A DNA stretch of 16,925 bases from positions 4,816 to 21,740 of the forward strand of contig DEOR01000017.1 of the NCBI GenBank assembly GCA_002358345.1. Direction: 5' to 3'. This document shows, in pieces, positions 1-7,640 of the stretch. This DNA is from Proteobacteria bacterium UBA3413. Its GTDB lineage: Bacteria > Pseudomonadota > Gammaproteobacteria > Magnimaribacterales > D2472. How positions within the stretch are numbered: the first letter of the stretch is position 1; each line of letters opens with the position of its first letter. The notes beneath the pieces were generated by a model, which was not told where the DNA came from, did no database searches, and worked only from the letters and a program-made list of their open reading frames with translations. The position numbers were made by a program, and so were the translations under genes.

Positions 1-609
1 ATTGAAGGTTCATTGCCTTCCAGTGATGCCCTGAGCAAGTTAAGTAACATAGGGAGTTATGATGCCATTATTTTTACTAGCCAGTCAGCCGTAAAATTTG
101 GAGCTTCATACCTGAAGCAATACCTGCCCACTAATTCTGATCTTCCGATTATAGCAATTGGAGTTGCGACAAAGAGAGCATTAGATGAATATGGTTTGAA
201 TTCCAATGTGCCGCCCAATTTTAATTCAGCGGGAATAGCTCGACTCATAAACACAGCCAAGTATGAGAGATGTTTAATTTTTTGTGGGGACAAGATCCCT
301 CAGCTAACCCAATATACTTCATCTTCCCTGGAGACCTTTTCATGCTACAGAGTGCTCAATGAAGAACCCTCTCAGCTAGATCAGATAACAAAAAATGCAG
401 GGGTTATTATTTTGATTTACAACATTCAGACCCTGGAGGTCCTGGTGAACAACATTAGCAATGAGAGGTTAAGTCAACTAAGATTGGTAGCTGCATCGGC
501 TAGAATTCGAGATAGTGCTTTCAAATACGGCATAAAAGATTGCGAGATTGCAGAAGGCCCGCACGACGCCGAGATGATTAAAACTGCTATAGAGCTAGCA
601 AGTAATTAG
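1..609 (+). CDS. hemD: Uroporphyrinogen-III synthase, C-terminal part (5' end outside window)
   Basis: HemD cyclises hydroxymethylbilane to uroporphyrinogen III, the last common step before the haem, sirohaem and cobalamin branches, in the cytoplasm. The reading frame is open from base 1, so the gene is cut by the window edge; about 203 residues of a usual 240-260 are visible. Family hallmarks are the segment DAIIFTSQSAVKF near the start (fold-2 beta strand and the SxxAV helix), then IAIGVATKRALDEYGL (the 'aVGpaTaraL..G' motif) followed by a Pro-rich strand and a serine-glycine turn (FNSAGIARL). The family is very divergent in sequence, so the call rests on these two motifs and on the haem gene hemB nearby. 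A TTG at 13 is in frame but lies inside the conserved domain and is not a likely start. The stop TAG (607-609) directly abuts the stop of the convergent rho gene. Confidence 0.82.
   Translation: MEGSLPSSDALSKLSNIGSYDAIIFTSQSAVKFGASYLKQYLPTNSDLPIIAIGVATKRALDEYGLNSNVPPNFNSAGIARLINTAKYERCLIFCGDKIPQLTQYTSSSLETFSCYRVLNEEPSQLDQITKNAGVIILIYNIQTLEVLVNNISNERLSQLRLVAASARIRDSAFKYGIKDCEIAEGPHDAEMIKTAIELASN
580..601 (-). terminator. Weak hairpin plus T-run just after rho (possible terminator)
   Basis: Read on the minus strand, 9 nt past the rho stop, there is a TGCTA / TAGCA inverted repeat (600-596 and 589-585) with a 6-nt loop and one flanking G-T wobble pair, followed by TTTT (583-580). It lies inside the 3' end of hemD. 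Stem and T-run are short, so it is at best a weak intrinsic terminator for the rho operon. Confidence 0.25.
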
Positions 610-1887
610 TTATGTTTTCTTGCTCTTGACGCCAGTCTTCATGGCGCTAAAAAACTCTTCATTTGTCTTAGAAGACTTCAACCTTTCAATTAAAAATTCA
701 ATTGCTTGTGCATCTTCCATGCCATCAAGAACTTTTCGCAAGAGAAACATTCTCTGTAACTCTTCTGGGGTTGTCAGCAAATCCTCTCTTCTGGTACCTG
801 AACGTCTAATATTTATAGCAGGATAGATGCGTTTTTCAGCAATCTTTCTTTCTAGATGAATTTCCATGTTGCCCGTGCCTTTAAACTCCTCATAAATCAC
901 TTCGTCCATTTTAGAACCAGTATCAACTAGGGCAGTAGCAATAATAGTTAAACTACCTCCTTCTTCTAAATTTCTCGCAGCGCCAAAAAACCTTTTTGGT
1001 CTCTCCAGTGCATTGGAATCAACACCCCCCGAAAGTATTTTTCCAGATGCTGGTTGCACTGAATTGTAGGCTCGTCCTAAACGGGTAATCGAATCTAATA
1101 AAATAACCACATCTTTTTTATGCTCTACCAATCTCTTGGCTTTCTCGATGACCATATCTGCAACCTGAACATGGCGTGATGGCGGCTCATCAAAAGTACT
1201 TGCAACAACCTCTCCCCTTACTGTTCTCGACATTTCTGTTACTTCTTCTGGACGCTCGTCAATCAGCAGAACAATAAGCGCAACCTCTGGATTATTTTTT
1301 GTAATTGAGTGGGCAATACTTTGGAGCATTAAAGTTTTACCTGCCTTAGGGGGAGATACAATTAATCCCCTTTGGCCCTTACCTATAGGTGAGGCTAGAT
1401 CAATAATTCTGGAGGATAAATCTTCCGCTGACCCAGTCCCTAACTCTAAAGTTAAGCGTGAAGTTGGGAATAATGGGGTGAGATTCTCAAATAAAATCTT
1501 TTTCTTAGTATTCTCTGGAGCTTCTGCGTTGATTGTATCAACAAACACAAGTGCAAAATATCTCTCGCCATCTTTTGGAAGGCGAATTTTTCCATGAATC
1601 TCATCTCCTTTTCTAAGGCTAAATTTACGAACTTGGGCAGGAGAAACATAAATATCATCTGGGCCGGCGCAATAAGATCCTTCTGGGGATCTTAAGAAAC
1701 CAAAACCATCATTTAAAATTTCTAGCACCCCTCCACCGTAGATATCTACACCTTCTTTTGCTTGTTGTTTGAAGATTCGAAATATAATTTCTTGTTTTTT
1801 GAGTCGTCCTACATCTTCCAGTCCAAGGCTTTCTGCAACTTCAACCAATTCATTCATTGGCTTGATTTTCATTTCTGTAAGATTCAT
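610..1887 (-). CDS. rho: Transcription termination factor Rho
   Basis: Rho is the hexameric RNA-dependent ATPase/translocase that ends transcription of untranslated RNA and silences antisense transcription. The 425-residue product (E. coli 419) aligns with E. coli Rho from residue 1 (MNLTE), fixing the start. Visible parts are the N-terminal three-helix domain (1-47), the OB-fold primary RNA site with the RNP1-like DGFGFLRS (60-67), the Walker A loop PPKAGKT (179-185), the catalytic-Glu segment LIDERPEEV (208-216), Walker B VVILLDSITRL (260-270), the Q-loop stretch around SGGVDSNAL (286-294) and the R-loop/arginine-finger region GTGNMEIHL (337-345). It is the last gene of a six-gene minus-strand block, but 98 nt separate it from trxA, longer than any other gap here. 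The ribosome-binding site is weak (AGG nine bases before ATG). Its stop abuts the convergent hemD stop with no intervening base. Confidence 0.97.
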   Translation of the reverse strand: MNLTEMKIKPMNELVEVAESLGLEDVGRLKKQEIIFRIFKQQAKEGVDIYGGGVLEILNDGFGFLRSPEGSYCAGPDDIYVSPAQVRKFSLRKGDEIHGKIRLPKDGERYFALVFVDTINAEAPENTKKKILFENLTPLFPTSRLTLELGTGSAEDLSSRIIDLASPIGKGQRGLIVSPPKAGKTLMLQSIAHSITKNNPEVALIVLLIDERPEEVTEMSRTVRGEVVASTFDEPPSRHVQVADMVIEKAKRLVEHKKDVVILLDSITRLGRAYNSVQPASGKILSGGVDSNALERPKRFFGAARNLEEGGSLTIIATALVDTGSKMDEVIYEEFKGTGNMEIHLERKIAEKRIYPAINIRRSGTRREDLLTTPEELQRMFLLRKVLDGMEDAQAIEFLIERLKSSKTNEEFFSAMKTGVKSKKT

Positions 1888-1985
1888 ATTTTGATGCCTG
1901 TATTAGGGAGTAAAAAATTTTTGATTTGTAGCTATCGAGCTAAGATGGGAAAATGATAGTACCTTTTTCTAAAAGATGCAAAGTT
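1888..1985 (-). promoter_or_regulatory. rho leader: possible promoter and 5'-UTR hairpin
   Basis: This is the longest intergenic gap in the window. On the minus strand TTGCAT (1981-1976) and TATCAT (1958-1953) are separated by 17 nt; the second matches the sigma-70 -10 consensus at 5 of 6 positions, the first matches the -35 at only 3. A start near 1946 would give a leader of about 58 nt that begins with a small hairpin, TAGCT-CGAT-AGCTA (1942-1929), and then an A5T6 stretch. Rho of enteric bacteria is autoregulated through termination in its leader, so a separate leader here is plausible. The hairpin itself is too short for a confident regulatory call. Confidence 0.35.
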
Positions 1986-2312
1986 TTACACTTCTGATTC
2001 TATAAAGCCCTCCAATTGCTGCTTGCTAATAGCGCCTATTTGAGTAGCTGTAACTTCGCCGTTTTTAAAGATTAGTAGAGTTGGGATGGATCGCACTCCA
2101 TACTGCACCGCGATATCTTGATTGCTGTCAACATCCATTTTGCAAACTTTCACTTTGCCAACAACCGTATCTGCAACCTCAGCTACTGTGGGAGCAAGCT
2201 GCTTACAAGGACCGCACCATTCAGCCCAAAAATCTACCAAGACAGGTATCTCTGATTCAATAACCTCTTGGTTAAAATTTGCTGCTGTAATTTCTTTGAC
2301 ATTGCCACTCAT
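1986..2312 (-). CDS. trxA: Thioredoxin 1
   Basis: A 108-residue cytoplasmic thioredoxin, the usual length, which reduces disulfides in ribonucleotide reductase, PAPS reductase and other targets and is itself recycled by thioredoxin reductase. The active site is FWAEWCGPCKQLAP with catalytic C33 and C36, and the cis-proline loop is RSIPTLLIF (P77). There is one additional cysteine, C57, on the strand before the DVD motif. No signal peptide is present. Its ATG overlaps the hemB stop as ATGA (2309-2312), and a good Shine-Dalgarno GGAG lies eight bases before the ATG, inside hemB, so it can be loaded independently as well as by coupling. A trxA upstream of rho is the standard gammaproteobacterial arrangement. 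Confidence 0.96.
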   Translation of the reverse strand: MSGNVKEITAANFNQEVIESEIPVLVDFWAEWCGPCKQLAPTVAEVADTVVGKVKVCKMDVDSNQDIAVQYGVRSIPTLLIFKNGEVTATQIGAISKQQLEGFIESEV

Positions 2313-3301
2313 GAATTTAACTCCGATGCGATTTGTTTTGCTGCGTATGTGAGGATGGCATCAGCGCCAGCTCTCTTGCAGCATACCAAGGATTCTAACA
2401 TAACATTTTTATCTAGCCACCCTTTCTCAATACTTAGGGTTAGCATGGAGTACTCCCCGCTTACCTGATAAACAAAAGTGGGGACCTGAAACTGTAATTT
2501 AATTTTCTGCACTATATCTAAATAGGCGGTTCCAGGTTTAATCATAACGATGTCCGCACCTTCTTGGATATCCATTGCAACTTCATGCATTGCTTCTTGG
2601 GTGTTCGCAAAGTTCATTTGATACGTTTTTTTTGAGCCCTTTCCAAGACTAGTAGAGGACCCTACAGCATCTCTAAATGGTCCATAAAAACTCGAAGCAT
2701 ATTTCGCGGCATAAGATAGGATAACGGTATCGTTAAACTGATTCGCCTCCAGGGCCTCGCGAATAATTTTTACTCTTCCATCCATCATGTCAGATGGAGC
2801 GATAATGTCAGCCCCCGCTTCTGCGAGCAGCAGGGCTTGTTTAGAGAGCAAGGTTAGTGTTCGATCATTGTCAATTTTTTCATTAATTAATAACCCGTCA
2901 TGGCCATGGTCTGTATATGGGTCCAATGCCACATCAGCGATGGTGACAATCTCTGGAAATCTCTCGTTAATGCCTTGAAGGGCTTTGCAGATAATATTAT
3001 CGCTATCAAATGCATGTGATGCTTCAGCATTTTTTTTATCAGGGTCAATAGCTGGAAAAATTGCGATGGATTTGACGCCTGCATTCAATAAAGCCTCAGC
3101 CTCAGAATAAAGGGAATCAAGGTTATGTCTAAAAATCCCTGGCATAGATGGAATATCTAGCTGCGATTCCTTTTGATCCGCTACAAAAATTGGTTGAATG
3201 AGATCATCAGAAGAGAGCTTATTTTCTGCAACTAAGTCTCGCAAGAAACTTTTGGCGCGTGTTCGCCTTAGTCTGGTTGATGGGAAATTTCTATTTATCA
3301 T
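2309..3301 (-). CDS. hemB: Delta-aminolevulinic acid dehydratase (porphobilinogen synthase)
   Basis: HemB condenses two 5-aminolevulinate molecules to porphobilinogen, the second committed step of haem synthesis. The 330-residue product has full family length. The two active-site lysines are K200 (in SYAAKYASSFYGPFRDA) and K255 (in VMIKPGTAY, the Schiff-base lysine). The metal-site segment is DVALDPYTDHGHDG (123-136): it carries aspartates where zinc enzymes such as the E. coli one have three cysteines, so this is predicted to be the zinc-independent, magnesium-responsive type known from Pseudomonas. The gene follows the ilvD stop by one base (TAA-T-ATG) and ends inside the trxA start codon (ATGA). 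It has no close Shine-Dalgarno; a GGGAGC lies about 15 bases upstream, so translation probably depends on coupling to ilvD. Confidence 0.96.
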   Translation of the reverse strand: MINRNFPSTRLRRTRAKSFLRDLVAENKLSSDDLIQPIFVADQKESQLDIPSMPGIFRHNLDSLYSEAEALLNAGVKSIAIFPAIDPDKKNAEASHAFDSDNIICKALQGINERFPEIVTIADVALDPYTDHGHDGLLINEKIDNDRTLTLLSKQALLLAEAGADIIAPSDMMDGRVKIIREALEANQFNDTVILSYAAKYASSFYGPFRDAVGSSTSLGKGSKKTYQMNFANTQEAMHEVAMDIQEGADIVMIKPGTAYLDIVQKIKLQFQVPTFVYQVSGEYSMLTLSIEKGWLDKNVMLESLVCCKRAGADAILTYAAKQIASELNS

Positions 3302-3302
3302 A

Positions 3303-4964
3303 TTAATCTGTTATTGCTCCCTTAGAAGCTGATTGAACCGTGCGTTTGTATTTTGCCAACACCCCGCGGCTTGGAGATAAGTTTGGATTAGTCCAATTGA
3401 GCTTTCTCTGCTCCATCTCGGCATCAGTAATATTCAGATTTAAAATATCTTGATTAGCATCAATGGTAATCTCGTCACCGTCTTGAATTAATGCAATGGG
3501 TCCGCCTAATTCAGCTTCAGGGCTAATGTGACCAACTACAAAGCCATGGGTTCCTCCAGAGAATCTTCCGTCTGTGATGAAAGCCACTTGATCTCCTAGG
3601 CCCTGACCCATGATTGCAGAGGTTGGCTTAAGCATCTCCCTCATCCCTGGACCGCCTTGAGGTCCCTCATAACGAATAACCACTACATCCCCAGCTTGCA
3701 CAACTTTCGATAGAATAGCTTCCATGCCCTCTTCCTCAGAATCAAAGACTCTGGCTTTCCCTGTAAATAATGTTCCTTCCTTGCCAGTAATTTTTGCAAC
3801 TGATCCCTCTGGCGCTAGATTTCCAAATAGAATTCTAAGATGGCTAGAATCTTTGATGGGTGCATCTAGAGAAAGAATAATTTTCTGAGAGCTTGGATAA
3901 GGGGCAATTTGATCTAAATTTTCTCGCAAAGTTTTTCCCGTAACAGTTAAGCAATCTCCATGCAGAAGGTTGCTTGCAAGCATGGTTTTCATCATAGGAG
4001 CAATGCCGCCTATTGCATTTAACTCTGACATAAAGTGACCGCCAAAAGGCTTAATATCAGCCAAGACAGGTATTTTTTTTCCAATTCTAGTGAAATCAGA
4101 AAGCTCTAGATCAACACCTATAGAATGAGCCATCGCCAGTAAGTGCAACACTGCGTTAGTTGAGCCTCCCAAGGCAATCGTTACAGCAATCGAATTTTCA
4201 AATGCTTTTTTCGTCATGATATCGCTAGGCTTAATGTCTAGATCCAATAAATTTTTAATAGCAGCGCCAGCATTTTGACAATCTAACTTCTTGTCTTGAG
4301 AAACAGCATCTTGACTACTGCTTCCAGGCAGGCTCATGCCCAAAGCCTCTATCGCTGATGCCATGGTGTTAGCGGTATACATGCCGCCACATGATCCTGG
4401 ACCTTTCACTGAGATTTTCTCTACAGCGATCAGCTCGGCCTCTGAGATGCTACCTTTTGCATATTCGCCAACCTTCTCGCATACAGTGACATAGTCTGTG
4501 TTAGCTGAGCTTGGTTTAATTGATCCACCATAAATAAAAATTGATGGCCTGTTCAGTCTCGCAAGTGCAATCAAGGCACCAGGCATATTCTTATCGCAGC
4601 CCCCTATTGCAACAACACCATCATAACCAAGGCAACCAACAACTGTTTCAATAGAGTCTGCAATAACTTCTCTGGAGACCAGCGAATATTTCATTCCCTG
4701 CGTTCCCATGGAAATGCCATCAGATACGGTGATGGTATTAAAAAGTACTCCTTTGCATCCCGACTGATCAATCGAAGTCTCAACCAAAGCAGCTAATTCA
4801 TTAATATGCATGTTGCATGGCGTGACTTTTGACCAAGTAGAAGCAATACCAACCAGTGGTTTAGAAAAATCTTCTGTTTCAAAGCCTACGCCTCTGAGCA
4901 TGGCTCGGGACGCTGCTTGATGAGGGCCATCTACTAAATTTTTTGAAAACTTTCTATTAGACAT
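3303..4964 (-). CDS. ilvD: Dihydroxy-acid dehydratase
   Basis: IlvD dehydrates 2,3-dihydroxy-isovalerate and 2,3-dihydroxy-3-methylvalerate to the keto acids that become valine, leucine and isoleucine. The 553-residue product belongs to the shorter IlvD group (E. coli is 616). The three iron-sulfur cysteines are visible: C50 in TPCNMHINEL, C123 in GGCDKNMPGA and C192 in GPGSCGGMYTANTM. K124, next to C123, is the residue that is carbamylated to bind Mg2+ in characterised relatives. The C-terminal swivel domain is recognised by EGPQGGPGMREMLKPT and DGRFSGGTHGFVVGHISPEA. It lies two bases after the yejF-like gene and one base before hemB. No Shine-Dalgarno precedes the ATG. No other branched-chain gene is in the window. 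Confidence 0.97.
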   Translation of the reverse strand: MSNRKFSKNLVDGPHQAASRAMLRGVGFETEDFSKPLVGIASTWSKVTPCNMHINELAALVETSIDQSGCKGVLFNTITVSDGISMGTQGMKYSLVSREVIADSIETVVGCLGYDGVVAIGGCDKNMPGALIALARLNRPSIFIYGGSIKPSSANTDYVTVCEKVGEYAKGSISEAELIAVEKISVKGPGSCGGMYTANTMASAIEALGMSLPGSSSQDAVSQDKKLDCQNAGAAIKNLLDLDIKPSDIMTKKAFENSIAVTIALGGSTNAVLHLLAMAHSIGVDLELSDFTRIGKKIPVLADIKPFGGHFMSELNAIGGIAPMMKTMLASNLLHGDCLTVTGKTLRENLDQIAPYPSSQKIILSLDAPIKDSSHLRILFGNLAPEGSVAKITGKEGTLFTGKARVFDSEEEGMEAILSKVVQAGDVVVIRYEGPQGGPGMREMLKPTSAIMGQGLGDQVAFITDGRFSGGTHGFVVGHISPEAELGGPIALIQDGDEITIDANQDILNLNITDAEMEQRKLNWTNPNLSPSRGVLAKYKRTVQSASKGAITD

Positions 4965-4966
4965 TT

Positions 4967-6565
4967 TTAGACTGTTGAGTATTTTAAAGCTGCGTTTAAT
5001 AATTTATAAGTATAGTCTTGTTCAGGTTTTGAGAAAACTTGATCTGCAAGACCAGACTCTACAATCACTCCATTCTGCATTACAAAAATATAATCAGACA
5101 TGGAGCGCACCACTTTTAAATCATGGCTGATAAATAAATAGGTTAACTGAAATTTTTCTTGAAGACTTTTCAGCAATTCAATAACTTGTATTTGAATCGA
5201 TCGATCTAGGGCGGAGGTTGGCTCATCTAGAATCATAAAAGCAGGATTTAAAATTAATGATCTGGCAATCGCAACTCTTTGCCGTTGGCCACCTGAAAAT
5301 TCATGTGGATATTTAAATCGATGATCTGGATTAATCTCCACAGCATGCAAGCAGTCTGCTATCCGCTCTTCTTTTTCTTGTGCGCTCAGTGAAAAATGAA
5401 CATCTAGCCCCTCTCCAACAATCTCGCCAATGGTCATGCGTGGTGACAAAGAGCCATATGGATCTTGAAAAATAATTTGGATGTCTTTCTTAAGGGATTT
5501 TGATTCTTTGGCGGTCAAATTTGCCACATTATTTCCTTGATATGTGACAGATCCTTCATAATTGATCAGGCTTGCTAAAGCTTTACCAAGGGTTGATTTA
5601 CCCGACCCTGACTCTCCAACCAAGCCGATGGTTGAATTTCTAGGAATGACAAAATTTACATCTTTAACTGCATGAAAAAACTCTTGCTTGAATAGGCTTT
5701 TTTTTGGCAATGGGTAAAAAACATTTAAGTTTTTCACTTCCATAATCGGCTGATCAGGCTCCGCCATTACTTGTTTAGCAGAAGGTTCAGCATTGATTAA
5801 TTTCTGAGTATACCCATGCTGTGGATCGGCAAACACCTCTCTTGTAATACCTTGCTCCACCACCCGCCCTTCCTGCATAACAGTGATAGTGTCAGAAAAT
5901 CTTTCGATCAAGCCTAGGTCATGTGTGATAAATAAAATGGACATGCCAATCTCATCCTTTAATCTAGTCATTAAATCTAAAATTTGAGCCTGGATAGTTA
6001 CGTCCAAGGCTGTTGTTGGCTCATCTGCAATTAATAATTTAGGTTTATTAGCCAGAGCCATGGCGATCATAATCCTCTGTCGCTGACCTCCGGATAATTC
6101 GTGCGGATAAGAGAGAAATCTTCTATCTACATCAGGGATTTCTACGAGCGACATTAATTTTTTAGCCTCTGCAATAGCCTCAGTTTTTGACTGGGCTTTA
6201 TGCAGCTGAATCGATTCAATAATTTGATTCCCAACTCGATGGTAGGGATTGAGGGATGTCATGGGTTCTTGAAAAATCATAGCAATCTCATTGCCCCTTA
6301 ACTCTCTTAGCTGCTTTGGCTCAGCTTTCAGAACATCTAGCCCATTAAAAACAATTGATGATTCTGGTGAAAAGTGTGCTTTAGGCTCAGGGAGCAACCT
6401 CATAATTGACAGAGCTGTAACAGATTTTCCAGAACCAGACTCACCCACTAAACCGGCTACCTGATTTTCATGGATAGAAAGATTAAAATTCTTCACAGCT
6501 CTAAAGTCTGATTTTCTAATCTTAAAATTTATAGATAGATTAGATATTTGAAGCAAAGGTGTCAT
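4967..6565 (-). CDS. yejF: Duplicated-ATPase peptide ABC transporter subunit, YejF-type
   Basis: One polypeptide of 532 residues carries two complete oligopeptide-type nucleotide-binding domains, as in YejF of the YejABEF (microcin C/peptide) importer. Domain 1 has Walker A GESGSGKS (41-48), signature LSGGQ (157-161), Walker B ending in DEP (181-183) and switch H215. Domain 2 has Walker A GESGSGKS (317-324), signature FSGGQ (423-427), Walker B ending in DEP (447-449) and switch H481. Both sites look catalytically intact, and each domain ends in the oligopeptide-ATPase tail (YTQKLINAEPS near 252-262; YTYKLLNAAL at the C-terminus). It would energise uptake of peptides across the inner membrane. 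Oddly, no permease or binding-protein gene adjoins it: its neighbours are an esterase (ATGA overlap upstream) and ilvD (two bases downstream). The exact substrate cannot be read from the sequence; a glutathione- or dipeptide-type system is an alternative. Confidence 0.88.
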   Translation of the reverse strand: MTPLLQISNLSINFKIRKSDFRAVKNFNLSIHENQVAGLVGESGSGKSVTALSIMRLLPEPKAHFSPESSIVFNGLDVLKAEPKQLRELRGNEIAMIFQEPMTSLNPYHRVGNQIIESIQLHKAQSKTEAIAEAKKLMSLVEIPDVDRRFLSYPHELSGGQRQRIMIAMALANKPKLLIADEPTTALDVTIQAQILDLMTRLKDEIGMSILFITHDLGLIERFSDTITVMQEGRVVEQGITREVFADPQHGYTQKLINAEPSAKQVMAEPDQPIMEVKNLNVFYPLPKKSLFKQEFFHAVKDVNFVIPRNSTIGLVGESGSGKSTLGKALASLINYEGSVTYQGNNVANLTAKESKSLKKDIQIIFQDPYGSLSPRMTIGEIVGEGLDVHFSLSAQEKEERIADCLHAVEINPDHRFKYPHEFSGGQRQRVAIARSLILNPAFMILDEPTSALDRSIQIQVIELLKSLQEKFQLTYLFISHDLKVVRSMSDYIFVMQNGVIVESGLADQVFSKPEQDYTYKLLNAALKYSTV

Positions 6566-7578
6566 GATTTAAAATAGGTTTTATAAGTTTTACTCAGATC
6601 CATTGAAGCTTTCTTAGCCTCTCTTAATGCTGTCATGTTAACAAAACCATGAATTAGGTGGGGATAATGTATCTGCTCTACATCATTTCCAGCAGCATGA
6701 ATTTTTCTAGCGTAATCCTCTCCCTCATCGCACAAAGGGTCAAAGCCCGCTGTAATAATTAAAGTTTTTGGCAAAGGGTTAGAATGATCTTGCAGAAGAT
6801 TGAAGCATGGATCCAATAAATTTTCTTGAGATTGAAGAAATTGTTCCCAGAACCATCGCATGATGTCATGAGTTAAAAAGTAACCTGTTGCAAAATCTTT
6901 CTGTGAGCCAGAGGAGCAAGCTGGGTCTATCATGGGATAGATCAAACACTGAGAATGAGGGAGCTCTAAACCATTCATGGACCTATATGTTGATAAAGAT
7001 GCGGCTAAATGTGCGCCTGCACTGTCTCCACATAGACCAATAGCAGAGATCGGAAGATCGTAAGTTGAGGCAATCCATTCTAAGGCTAAGTTTGCATCTT
7101 CCAGTGATGCCGGAAATTTATTCTCTGGAGAGAGCCTATAGTCAAGAGAAAAAATATTAGCTTCCATTGAAGATGAAAATAGTTTAAGCCAACCATCACA
7201 AGAATCCAGGTTCCCAATCACGTATCCTCCACCATGAAAATAGAGAATGGTCGTCTGATTTCTTGCATTGGCTGGAAGATATTCTCTTACTGATATTTCC
7301 AAACCATTGCTGCTAATAATGTGGTCTTGAGAATGAACAGGGGATACAGGGGATGCATTTAAAGGCAAGCCATCTCTGCCTGTATCAAGTATTTTTCTAA
7401 GGTGAGCAGCAGATTCTATAGACTCAAATGCATTACCCTGAAGTGCCTGCAGGGCTAGAAAAATTTGAGTCTGATAGTCTAAAATTTGGCCATTAATTAA
7501 AATGTTTTTTCTCCAGGTCACCAGTCTCAGGAGCCAGGTTGGAGCAAAGAAAAATAGTTTTAAGATTAAATGAGTCAT
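6562..7578 (-). CDS. Alpha/beta-hydrolase, HSL-type (family IV) esterase/lipase
   Basis: A 338-residue serine esterase of the hormone-sensitive-lipase group. The oxyanion-hole motif HGGG is at 115-118 (ILYFHGGGYVIG), the nucleophile is S186 in GDSAG, the likely acid is D280 in AGFDPL, and the base is H310 in HLIHGF. Spacing of these residues fits the family. The first ~25 residues are hydrophobic with basic residues (LILKLFFFAPTWLLRLVTWRK) and look like a membrane-associating helix rather than a cleavable signal peptide; no signal-peptidase site is evident. The substrate is unknown: short-to-medium acyl esters are typical of the family. It is the first gene of the minus-strand block, with its start 62 nt from the divergent DsbD-domain gene, and its stop overlaps the yejF-like start (ATGA, 6562-6565), so the two are co-translated. 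No Shine-Dalgarno is visible. Confidence 0.9.
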   Translation of the reverse strand: MTHLILKLFFFAPTWLLRLVTWRKNILINGQILDYQTQIFLALQALQGNAFESIESAAHLRKILDTGRDGLPLNASPVSPVHSQDHIISSNGLEISVREYLPANARNQTTILYFHGGGYVIGNLDSCDGWLKLFSSSMEANIFSLDYRLSPENKFPASLEDANLALEWIASTYDLPISAIGLCGDSAGAHLAASLSTYRSMNGLELPHSQCLIYPMIDPACSSGSQKDFATGYFLTHDIMRWFWEQFLQSQENLLDPCFNLLQDHSNPLPKTLIITAGFDPLCDEGEDYARKIHAAGNDVEQIHYPHLIHGFVNMTALREAKKASMDLSKTYKTYFKS

Positions 7579-7640
7579 ATTAATAATAAGTGGAATATTT
7601 TTAATTGGCTGAGCAACATCTATTTTATACTACGTTGATA
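7579..7640. promoter_or_regulatory. Divergent promoter region between esterase and DsbD-domain gene
   Basis: The sole divergent gap in the window. For the plus strand, TTGGCT (7605-7610) and TATACT (7626-7631, 5 of 6 matches) are 15 nt apart, slightly short of optimum; the gene's ATG follows the -10 by only 9 nt. For the minus strand, TATAAAAT (7629-7622) overlaps the same segment and would give a leader of roughly 40 nt for the esterase operon, but I see no good -35 for it. AT-richness makes chance matches likely. Confidence 0.35.

Noticed and set aside
630..646. CGCCA / TGGCG hairpin inside the end of rho
   Set aside because: There is no T-run after it in the hemD direction, and on the rho strand the T-run precedes rather than follows it, so it is not a terminator.
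3030..3037. A8 tracts in coding strands of hemB (3030-3037), ilvD (4073-4080) and yejF (5698-5705) as slippage or frameshift sites
   Set aside because: Each encodes in-frame lysine codons in an intact full-length gene, and such runs are expected in AT-rich DNA; no alternative-frame product is visible.
7605..7640. TTG at 7605 as start of the DsbD-domain protein
   Set aside because: It would place twelve extra residues before the signal peptide and overlap the candidate -35; ATG at 7641 gives a normal signal peptide.
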